Assembly: GCA_014695195.1 (NCBI GenBank)
Contig: JACJNW010000011.1
Span: forward strand, 186,001 to 250,000
Origin: Cyanobacteria bacterium FACHB-DQ100
GTDB lineage: Bacteria; Cyanobacteriota; Cyanobacteriia; Leptolyngbyales; Leptolyngbyaceae
DNA length: 64,000 nt
Direction: 5' to 3'
The position numbers and the translations under genes are program-made. The number at the start of each line of letters is the position of its first letter. Position 1 is the first letter of the stretch. The notes under the pieces were generated by a model. It was not told where the DNA came from, ran no database searches, and saw only the letters and a program-made list of their open reading frames with translations. This document shows, piece after piece, positions 57,122 through 64,000 of the stretch.

Positions 57122-57490
57122 ATGTCTGAAATTAATACTCAATCTCAGGACGCTCAACAGGTGGCTGAATCGATCGCAGCAGGCGATCGTCCTGCGCCTC
57201 AAGTCGATGTATCTGCTGACTACGAAGCCGCTCAAGAATTCAGCATCAGCAGCATTGATCAAACCGGTGAAGGCGAAAAAGCCGCAGAAGCAGCAACAGC
57301 CTCCCAATTTGAAGTGCATTCGGCGGACGAAACCCAACTTGAACCCGACGCGCTGAGTTCAGAGCCAACAGGCGATCCAGACCTGTACCGCGACATGGCG
57401 AAGGATATCACGCAGAGTTCCGGCGCAACCGGAAATGTAGATGATGACTTGATGAAAAAAGCGATCGAGCTAGGAAAACCGGGTCAATAG
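57122..57490 (+). CDS. Acidic, disordered hypothetical protein
   Basis: A 122-residue Glu/Asp/Gln/Ala-rich protein, MSEINTQSQDAQQVAESIAA, with no hydrophobic core; probably largely disordered. Its C-terminus DPDLYRDMAKDITQSSGATG and DDDLMKKAIELGKPGQ looks conserved. An AGGAGA ribosome site precedes the ATG. It overlaps the 3' end of the convergent gene by 21 bases. Function unknown. Confidence 0.75.
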   Translation: MSEINTQSQDAQQVAESIAAGDRPAPQVDVSADYEAAQEFSISSIDQTGEGEKAAEAATASQFEVHSADETQLEPDALSSEPTGDPDLYRDMAKDITQSSGATGNVDDDLMKKAIELGKPGQ

Positions 57491-58912
57491 CAGACAAACC
57501 TTTTGAGACGGGCTGGAACAGGGTTTGTGGTTCGGAGATCGCTGATCCGCTACAAGTTTTACACCCAATGACAAGCTAAGCGCGATCGCGCAAGTGACTC
57601 CAATAATCCAGTAGCGCTGAGAGGATCTTTGGGAAGCGTTAGACTTCACCGGAACAATCAGCGCTTTTATTTGATTGAGATTATGAGCGCTAAAGGCAAT
57701 GCTGACAGCGCACTCCGAGTTCGTGCTTTGTTCGGCTAAATCGGTTCTGATTGCTAAAGCGTCCCTGAGCGCATCATATCCGGCGGTAACTTCCTGCTGA
57801 CAAAACGCCAAGGTTCCTAACTGATGAAGTGCCCATGCTTCGATCGCGGCATCACCTAATGCCCATGCTGCCGCTAAACTACACCGCAGCAGTTTCGACC
57901 AGCTATCCCACAATTTCGCAATGGCAAACTCGCCTTCAATTGATCGCACCATTTCAATCACTTCTACCGATCGTCGTTGATTTGCGCCCCATTGTACTGC
58001 CAGCATCAGTAACTCCCGCTCTTGCAGAATGGCATTAGGCTGAGTCCGAATCCAGTCGAGAACATAGCTCAGAACTTTTTCCATCCAAGCTTCTGAGCTT
58101 CGGTGTTGAATTCGTAACCGATAGCGCCCTCGCTCCACTCCGATCAGTTTTAGATCAATCAGCCTGTCTAAATTTGGGTGAGAAACATTTGCGATCGCCG
58201 TAATTTGCTTCGCACTGAGCGGAACCCCAACGGTTGCCAACAGTTCAAGAACAGCAATTTCTGCATCAGATCGTTCGCTCAAATCGATCTCAACTGGCTC
58301 AGGAACCTGAATTGCCAAATCTGTTTGAGCAAGCCTTCGGTCAGTCGACGCGATCGCAAATCGGCTTTGAGGTAGCCAGCGCTGCAGTTGTTCAAAGTCT
58401 GTGGCGGTTAACTTCGAGTGATCTAACAGAATCAAAGCTTGGCGATCGCTCAGTCCTGATCGAATCTCTGCTCTTGATGGCTTCACCTCTGAAGGAACTC
58501 GATAAAACTGTTCAAAAATCGTCTGTAGCAGATCCCCGATCGGATCAAGCTGGTCTAAATATAAAATTCCATGCGGATAAGCTTGTTGCAATTCAGGTTG
58601 ATGAGCTAACGATCGCAGTAGCGCCACCTTTCCAAAGCCTCTGCCGCAAATTTCTATTGATCGCTGCGCTTTGAGCGCTATTAAAGCCTGCGAAATTGCT
58701 GCTTCATCTACTGATTCAACCAAAGGCAAAACCAACGCTGGCATCGGCATCAACTCAAAAGTGCGTGTCTCAACCGAAATCGCCTGCAACACGACCCCAT
58801 ATCCAGACCCAATCAAGCATTCGCACTCTTCAAGCAGGAGACGAGCGACAACCGTTTGACTCAATACGGTCTCGATTGTGCTGGAAAAGGCAGAACGAGA
58901 CATAAACTGCAC
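57470..58912 (-). CDS. Degenerate NB-ARC/STAND-like protein with a C-terminal membrane anchor
   Basis: A 480-residue protein. Residues ~105-125 read SIEICGRGFGKVALLRSLAH, in the place of a P-loop but without the usual GxGGxGKT/S, so ATP binding is doubtful. ALILLDHSKL stands where Walker B lies, followed by a winged-helix-like part (VGVPLSAKQITAIANVSHP, LKLIGVERGRYRL) and TPR-like helices (AWALHQLGTLAFCQQEVTAG). Near the C-terminus SQRYWIIGVTCAIALSLSLG is a single membrane segment. The order NB-ARC, winged helix, helical repeats fits STAND proteins. Function unknown. Confidence 0.72.
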   Translation of the reverse strand: MQFMSRSAFSSTIETVLSQTVVARLLLEECECLIGSGYGVVLQAISVETRTFELMPMPALVLPLVESVDEAAISQALIALKAQRSIEICGRGFGKVALLRSLAHQPELQQAYPHGILYLDQLDPIGDLLQTIFEQFYRVPSEVKPSRAEIRSGLSDRQALILLDHSKLTATDFEQLQRWLPQSRFAIASTDRRLAQTDLAIQVPEPVEIDLSERSDAEIAVLELLATVGVPLSAKQITAIANVSHPNLDRLIDLKLIGVERGRYRLRIQHRSSEAWMEKVLSYVLDWIRTQPNAILQERELLMLAVQWGANQRRSVEVIEMVRSIEGEFAIAKLWDSWSKLLRCSLAAAWALGDAAIEAWALHQLGTLAFCQQEVTAGYDALRDALAIRTDLAEQSTNSECAVSIAFSAHNLNQIKALIVPVKSNASQRSSQRYWIIGVTCAIALSLSLGVKLVADQRSPNHKPCSSPSQKVCLLLTRFS

Positions 58913-59007
58913 TAGCTAAATCTGCGATCGAAATGGAAAAAAAGAATTTCCCCCAAGGCAGATTATAATAAGCCAATCTAGCTAATCTGTCTAGACTGAG
59001 CCGAACC

Positions 59008-59517
59008 TCAATTCAGAGAACTTGATCGCGCTACCGCAAGTCCGATCAAGTCCGTCGAACTCTCTAGGTCTGAGTTCACCCGCGATAAAGTTGCTAAAAA
59101 CTCTGTAATATTCTCAAACTCACAATATGCAGACGCATAGCGAATACAAGCTGCCTCGCTTAAGGGCTGCAACTCTCGCAACACAAGCTCACTGATTTCA
59201 CGACTTAGAATCTCTCGATTTGTGCGCTGCTGCAACAATCCTTCGATCGTACTGACTACCATCTCAATTTGGGATGCACTAATTGCCGTTCGCTCACAAA
59301 TTCGAGTCAACGATCGCACCAGCTTTTCACGATCGAAGCTCTCGCGATTGCCATTCTCCTTCACCACCACGAGCGGCGCGAACTCAACCCGCTCATAGGT
59401 CGTAAACCGATGATTGCACTTGAGACATTCACGCCGCCGTCGCACACTTTGACCCCCCTCAGCAGATCGCGACTCTAGCACTCGATTTTCCAAGTTTTGG
59501 CAGGCAGGACAACGCAT
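59008..59517 (-). CDS. nrdR: Transcriptional repressor NrdR
   Basis: A 169-residue regulator of ribonucleotide reductase genes. The N-terminal zinc ribbon MRCPACQNLENRVLESRSAE (Cys3, Cys6) and RRECLKCNHRFTTYERVEFA (Cys31, Cys34) is followed by an ATP-cone (VVKENGNRESFDREKLVRSL). It senses dATP/ATP and represses nrd genes at NrdR boxes. ATG at 59517 is preferred to a TTG four codons upstream. Slightly longer than most NrdR (about 150-160). Confidence 0.95.
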   Translation of the reverse strand: MRCPACQNLENRVLESRSAEGGQSVRRRRECLKCNHRFTTYERVEFAPLVVVKENGNRESFDREKLVRSLTRICERTAISASQIEMVVSTIEGLLQQRTNREILSREISELVLRELQPLSEAACIRYASAYCEFENITEFLATLSRVNSDLESSTDLIGLAVARSSSLN

Positions 59518-59655
59518 AGATTTTGTCAATAATCATCAAACATATCATACCCCTAGCGTAGCAACTCTGGATATTTTTTTATTTGCGCTATAGGCAGCGC
59601 AGCGTAAATAAGTCGCCTTTAGGATGATGTTGCTCGATCGCTCTCCTGCTCTTGA

Positions 59656-59683
59656 TCTAGATCGCAAGAGGCAGCGATCTAGA
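59656..59683. repeat. Perfect 10-bp inverted repeat
   Basis: TCTAGATCGC (59656-59665), an 8-base loop and GCGATCTAGA (59674-59683), between nrdR and the giant kinase. A possible operator or RNA hairpin; no T-run. Confidence 0.7.
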
Positions 59684-59744
59684 TCACAGGAATTCCGGGC
59701 ATCACCGTTAGAACGGGTTGAATTCCGGGCAACTTTACTAAAGC

Positions 59745-59779
59745 GAACACCGTTAGTCCGTTCCTGACTAGCGGTGTTC
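59745..59779. repeat. 14-bp inverted repeat before the giant sensor gene
   Basis: GAACACCGTTAGTC (59745-59758), a seven-base loop and GACTAGCGGTGTTC (59766-59779), with one G-U pair. It lies 25 bases before the GTG start at 59804, so it could fold in the leader near the ribosome site. Confidence 0.7.
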
Positions 59780-59803
59780 TAGCCCAAATGCGGTTTCGGC
59801 AAT

Positions 59804-62800
59804 GTGACTTCGACATCCCCGATTGGGCGCGTCCCACACTCAGTTGGCAAATGGCGCATGAAATCTCGTGACACTCAGAAGCAAAAATTGCTCGTCGTCG
59901 ATGATGAACCAGATAATCTCGACCTGCTTTACCGGACTTTCTACCGGGAATTCAAGGTGCTGCGGGCAGAAAACGGCCCCACTGCACTAGATATCCTCGA
60001 TCGAGAAGGCGATATCGCGGTCATTATCTCCGATCAACGAATGCCAATGATGAGTGGGACTGAGTTTCTCAGCCTCACCGTTTCAAAGTATCCCGATATC
60101 ATTCGAATTATCCTGACGGGCTACACCGATGTTGAAGATCTCGTCGAGGCGATCAACTCCGGTAAGGTCTTCAAGTATGTGACCAAGCCGTGGAGCGATA
60201 CGGAACTGCGCGAAGTCGTCAAAAGCGCGATCGACACTCACACGCTGCTGAAAACCCGTACAGAAGAACTGCGCCGCACTCTCCAGCGCGAATCTCTGCT
60301 CAACGCGATTACCAGCACGATCCGCAGCGCTCTCAGCTACGACGAAATCCTACAAACGATCGTCGAAACGATCGGCAAAAACTTCGAGGTCAGCGGCGCG
60401 ATCGTCTGTCCGTTTCGCGATGGTGAAATTCAAGACCAGACGTTTACCTATTGGAAAGCTGCAACGCCTGCGCCAGAGTTAGCGCCGACGATTTGGGAAG
60501 CCTATCAGGTCGAATCGATTCCTGACGTGCAGCAGTGCGATCGCATTCAAGAGGTTCCCGATCGCCAAGCAGCTTATGCAGCAGCAGAAATTCACTCGAC
60601 CTTAATGGTTCCCTTGATTTGCCAGCAAGAACTGATTGCGATTCTCGCGCTCCACGAGTGCGGCAAAAGTCGCACTTGGCAACCCGAAGAAATTGATCTC
60701 ATTCACACGGTTGCAGATCAGGCAGCACTTGCGCTTTCGCAGGCGTACAACTATGAACAAGTCCGCGCTCTGGCAAAACGAGAAGCGTTAATCAACACGA
60801 TCACGACCGCAATACGATCGAGCCTTGATCCTCAAGATATCTTTGCCGCGATTACACAACAGCTTGGGCAGGGATTGCAGGTCGATGGCTGTGCCTTATC
60901 GCTCTGGACAGAAGATGCTGCCTTTGTGCAATGTGTGGGACTGCATGATTCGAGTTGGCAAGACCAAAAGCCATCCGAAGCGCTTCTCCCACAGTCGAGT
61001 ATCCCCATTGAGGGCAACCCCGTTTTAAAACAACTGATTGCGACGCAGCAACCCGTTGTTCTAAGCGACTTAAATGAGCATAGTGAATTCAACACCTCAG
61101 ACTTCCACACTCCAGCGCGGGCGCTGCTTGTCGTTCCGTTGATTACCGACGGCAAAATTATCGGCAGCATTTCGCTGCGGCAGAACTCTCGATCGCGCCA
61201 CTGGCAAGCCTCAGAAATTCAACTCGCGCAATCGGTAGCCGCCCAAGCTGCGATCGCTGTACAGCAATCTCGCCTTTACCAAACCACCCGTCAGCAAGCC
61301 GAGAAATTGCTGCAACTCGATCGTGCCAAAACAGAGTTTTTCCAAAATATCTCACACGAGCTTCGGACTCCCTTGACCTTGATGCTCGGCCCGCTTGAAA
61401 CCGCCGTTTCATCCAGTCAGGGTCTTTCGCTAGAACAATCCACGGTTGCCCTCCGCAACTCGCGTCGCCTGCTGCGGTTGGTCAATCAACTCTTGGATCT
61501 TCAGCGCCTAGATGCGGGAAGAATGCAGCCCAAGTTTCAACCCTGTAACTTAGCGGAGTTTGTCAGACAAATTGTTGAAACCTTCCGTCCGTACTGTGAG
61601 AAAAAAGGACTGCATCTGGTGACGCAGTTAGAGCCTTGTTCGCAGGTTTATCTAGACCTCGAAAAATTTGACAAGGTGCTGTACAACTTGCTCTCGAATG
61701 CAATGAAGTTTACTCCCACAGGAGAGAGCATCACCGTCGCTTTAGAGGCGATCGAGGATCACTGCTGCTTAAGGGTGCGAGACACGGGAATTGGGATTCG
61801 CGAGGATCAACTGCCGCACTTGTTTGAGCGGTTCCGTCAGGCGGAGGGATCTGAAAATCGCAGCTTTGAAGGAACAGGACTGGGACTTGCACTGGTAAAA
61901 GAACTAGTGGAACTTCACAACGGAGAAATCAACGTAGAATCAGCGTATGAGCAGGGAACCACCTTCACGATCGAGTTGAAATTGGGAGCCGATCATCTGC
62001 CGCCCGATCAGGTCGTTGATGCCCAGTCTGATGTGCAGACGAGCCGAGCCGCGATCGAACTTGCTGATTTAGACGTTGAACTGCAAGACGATTGCGACCT
62101 TGAACCGCACATCATCGTGCCATCCGTGCATGAGCATCAACCCACCATTCTGGTTGTGGATGATAATCCGGATCTTCGCTCCTATGTTTCTGGCGTACTG
62201 AGGAAACAGGGCTACCAAGTTTGGGCTGCCCGCAATGGTGCAGAAGGGTTTGAGCAAGCGAGAACGCATCATCCGTCTTTAATTGTGACCGATCTGATGA
62301 TGCCGATTGTGTCGGGTCTCGATATGATTCGCATGATTCGATCGCAAGACGCTCTCAAAGGCACACCGATCATTCTTCTGACTGCTAAAGCCGACGAAGA
62401 CACGCGAATTCAAGGGGTAGAGCGGGGAGCAGACGCTTATTTAGCGAAGCCATTTAACGATCGAGAGTTGCTGGCTGAAGTCCGAAACCTCCTTGCGCTG
62501 AAAGAGAACGAGCAGCGGATTTCTCGCATTAACACTTATCTAACTGAGTCGGTTTTAAGCCGATTCTTGCCGCCAACGCTGGTGAAACGGGCTGCTCAAG
62601 GTGATCTCACCCTTGATCTTCGTCCTGAACCCCGGATGATTACGGTGTTGTTCAGCGATATTGTCGGATTTACCCAGCTTTCTAATACCCTGCGATCGCG
62701 GCGAGTGGCTGAACTTTTGAATGAATATCTGACCGCGATGACGAGCTGCGTGTTTGATAATGGCGGCACGGTTGATAAATTTATGGGCGATGCAATTCTG

Positions 62801-63211
62801 GCAATCTTTGGCGCGCCGGAAGAGCTGACTCCAAATGAACAAGTCCGCCGAGCGATCGCGACTGCTCGCCAAATGTATCGGACGCTCGATCAACTCAATG
62901 CCCACTGGGAAACTCAAGGCATCGATCGCGTCCGCTTCCGCTGCGGCATTCATCAAGGAACGGCAGTGGTGGGAATGTTTGGGGGTGAAGAACGAGCGGA
63001 TTACACGGCAATTGGGCCCAGCGTGAATATTGCAGCCCGTTTGCAAGAGGCGGCAGCTCCGGGGTCGATCCTGATTTCTGCGGCGGTTGCGGACTATGTC
63101 GATGAAGACAACATTACTAAGGAAAGCCCGCTGAAGCTTAAGGGAGTAGATGAAACCGTTCTTACTTTTTCAATTAGCCCCTATCCGAATCAGATCCCGA
63201 TGCGCCATTAA
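59804..63211 (+). CDS. Hybrid signalling protein: REC-GAF-GAF-histidine kinase-REC-adenylyl cyclase
   Basis: A 1135-residue soluble protein. Order: REC1 (residues ~27-145: KLLVVDDEPDNLDLLYRTF, phospho-acceptor Asp in VIISDQRMPMMSG), GAF1 (~165-320), GAF2 (~330-490), HisKA with His518 (FFQNISHELRTPLTLMLGP), HATPase (NLLSNAMKFTPTGE, DTGIGIREDQL, GTGLGLALVKELVELH), REC2 (~780-895: TILVVDDNPD, IVTDLMMPIVSG) and a class III cyclase (~945-1100: VLFSDIVGFTQLSN, GTVDKFMGDAILAIFG, ADYTAIGPSVNIAARLQ). The cyclase has the metal Asp pair, the Lys and Asp expected for adenine, and the transition-state Asn and Arg, so it should make cAMP. Starts at GTG 59804, or ATG 59858. Confidence 0.92.
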   Translation: MTSTSPIGRVPHSVGKWRMKSRDTQKQKLLVVDDEPDNLDLLYRTFYREFKVLRAENGPTALDILDREGDIAVIISDQRMPMMSGTEFLSLTVSKYPDIIRIILTGYTDVEDLVEAINSGKVFKYVTKPWSDTELREVVKSAIDTHTLLKTRTEELRRTLQRESLLNAITSTIRSALSYDEILQTIVETIGKNFEVSGAIVCPFRDGEIQDQTFTYWKAATPAPELAPTIWEAYQVESIPDVQQCDRIQEVPDRQAAYAAAEIHSTLMVPLICQQELIAILALHECGKSRTWQPEEIDLIHTVADQAALALSQAYNYEQVRALAKREALINTITTAIRSSLDPQDIFAAITQQLGQGLQVDGCALSLWTEDAAFVQCVGLHDSSWQDQKPSEALLPQSSIPIEGNPVLKQLIATQQPVVLSDLNEHSEFNTSDFHTPARALLVVPLITDGKIIGSISLRQNSRSRHWQASEIQLAQSVAAQAAIAVQQSRLYQTTRQQAEKLLQLDRAKTEFFQNISHELRTPLTLMLGPLETAVSSSQGLSLEQSTVALRNSRRLLRLVNQLLDLQRLDAGRMQPKFQPCNLAEFVRQIVETFRPYCEKKGLHLVTQLEPCSQVYLDLEKFDKVLYNLLSNAMKFTPTGESITVALEAIEDHCCLRVRDTGIGIREDQLPHLFERFRQAEGSENRSFEGTGLGLALVKELVELHNGEINVESAYEQGTTFTIELKLGADHLPPDQVVDAQSDVQTSRAAIELADLDVELQDDCDLEPHIIVPSVHEHQPTILVVDDNPDLRSYVSGVLRKQGYQVWAARNGAEGFEQARTHHPSLIVTDLMMPIVSGLDMIRMIRSQDALKGTPIILLTAKADEDTRIQGVERGADAYLAKPFNDRELLAEVRNLLALKENEQRISRINTYLTESVLSRFLPPTLVKRAAQGDLTLDLRPEPRMITVLFSDIVGFTQLSNTLRSRRVAELLNEYLTAMTSCVFDNGGTVDKFMGDAILAIFGAPEELTPNEQVRRAIATARQMYRTLDQLNAHWETQGIDRVRFRCGIHQGTAVVGMFGGEERADYTAIGPSVNIAARLQEAAAPGSILISAAVADYVDEDNITKESPLKLKGVDETVLTFSISPYPNQIPMRH

Positions 63212-63303
63212 CAAGGGCAGGAACTAAATCGCGGCGATCGTAGACGAGAGAGCTAGGATAGGAACGTGGTTTCGATTGCTTTCCGTGTGGGTGAGAGTTG
63301 GGC

Positions 63304-64000
63304 ATGGGATTTTCTGGTTTAACGGCTCGATCGAAAGCGCAAGATTCTCCGGTACTCTGGCTGTCTTTCTTAGCTGGATCGCTTGTGGTGCATCTTGCAG
63401 CAATTTTGATTGGGCGCTGGTATTTTTCTCAAACGGCAAGCCCTCCGGCTGGAATGGCTCAGGCTCCCTTAGATTTTGTGGAAATTGATCCGAATGCGCC
63501 GCCGCTCAAGCAGCCGCAACGAACTGTGCCTTCAAGCCCACAACCCCAAACACAAGCAAAAGCAGCGCCGCCTCAAACTTTGCCGGCGGAGCCAGCCCAA
63601 CCACCAAACTCAATTCAGAGTCTCGCCCGTCAGTCTGCACCTGAGCGATCGCGCGATCCACTTGCTCCTAGCCCTGCCCCGCTGAATTCGTCAGCCGGAG
63701 CGCCGAGTCGAACGCGGAGAGCGGTGGAATCCTTACAGCCTGGACAATCCCCAGCCGAGAGATCGACTTCTAGGCAGAATTCGACGGATTCACCTCGATC
63801 AACGACCAACCCGAACCCGACGACAAATTCAGGCAGTGGTAATTCTCAGTCTTCCGCTCCATCTCCAGGAACGTCATCCCCTTCTACGTCCCCTCCTGCA
63901 TCCCAAACTCCTGACACTACTAAACCGGAAAATCTAGGCAAACCGGAAAATCCAGGTGATGCTACAACAGGAAACCCAACGCTGCCATCGGGAGCTGGAG
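63304..64000 (+). CDS. TonB-like protein, 3' end outside window
   Basis: From ATG 63304 the frame stays open to the window end. It starts MGFSGLTARSKAQDSPVLWL, then a hydrophobic membrane segment (FLAGSLVVHLAAILIGRWYF), then a Pro/Gln/Ser/Thr-rich periplasmic linker of more than 170 residues (PLKQPQRTVPSSPQPQ, TSSPSTSPPASQTPDTTK, PENLGKPENPGDATTG). This layout is that of TonB-like energy transducers: one anchor, a long linker and a C-terminal beta domain, which would lie past 64000. The linker is unusually low in Lys and Glu for TonB. Confidence 0.7.
   Translation, partial: MGFSGLTARSKAQDSPVLWLSFLAGSLVVHLAAILIGRWYFSQTASPPAGMAQAPLDFVEIDPNAPPLKQPQRTVPSSPQPQTQAKAAPPQTLPAEPAQPPNSIQSLARQSAPERSRDPLAPSPAPLNSSAGAPSRTRRAVESLQPGQSPAERSTSRQNSTDSPRSTTNPNPTTNSGSGNSQSSAPSPGTSSPSTSPPASQTPDTTKPENLGKPENPGDATTGNPTLPSGAG

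Overview
The window is a cyanobacterial chromosome segment, most likely from a filamentous Leptolyngbya-like lineage (lineage is inference). The evidence is apcE, chlI, cp12, a stand-alone helical carotenoid protein, EbsA, the Ycf49-like DUF2499/DUF3593 pair, a ribosomal cluster with cyanobacterial gene content, and very frequent GCGATCGC (HIP1) octamers. No rRNA, tRNA, CRISPR array, transposase or integrase gene was recognised.

Layout. 1-12130: a CHASE2 histidine kinase (cut by the window start), Nudix hydrolase, RluA-type pseudouridine synthase, a DppB-like permease, apt, a HAD phosphatase, livM-livG, a small toxin-antitoxin (TA) pair and pgi. 12110-14934: csaB, then decayed genes: the tail of a type ISP-like restriction enzyme, a vapBC-like pair with in-frame stops and a frameshifted Uma2 gene. 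14988-18526: DUF2499/DUF3593, a DRTGG protein, ebsA and an aldo/keto reductase. 18599-23050: a MITE-like repeat, a chimeric pseudogene ending in an EcsC domain, the C-terminal half of a Tab2 homologue, and an AT-rich, HIP1-free island with a J-domain protein and an HNH nuclease in one tight operon. 23053-31000: glgP, an XRE regulator, a FIST protein with trmB, cp12, larE, and an emfourin/M4 protease pair.

31550-40330: apcE with its terminator, an orphan antitoxin-like gene, a GNAT gene with miaE, an EamA transporter, a phosphodiester glycosidase, then a second graveyard (deleted Uma2, DUF433 with a nonsense codon, frameshifted DUF5615 toxin). 40331-48930: eighteen ribosomal protein genes, rplC to rplO, ending in a strong terminator with no secY behind it. 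48977-51436: accessory small genes, including a Doc/RHH TA cassette flanked by imperfect direct repeats and a DUF6972-type pair. 51453-64000: MoxR/DUF58, a DoxX-like protein, dapB, chlI, a helical carotenoid protein, a degenerate NB-ARC-like membrane protein, nrdR, a giant REC-GAF-GAF-kinase-REC-adenylyl cyclase and the start of a TonB-like protein.

Two themes stand out. Small defence or TA genes are numerous, and several are dead through single, recent-looking lesions: C-to-T nonsense codons, 1- or 4-base slips, or internal deletions. The best candidate for an undescribed system is the intact J-domain/HNH operon at 21333-22969, in foreign-looking DNA beside a Tab2 homologue that lacks its N-terminal half. 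Identifications rest on motif recognition by eye; no database search was run.
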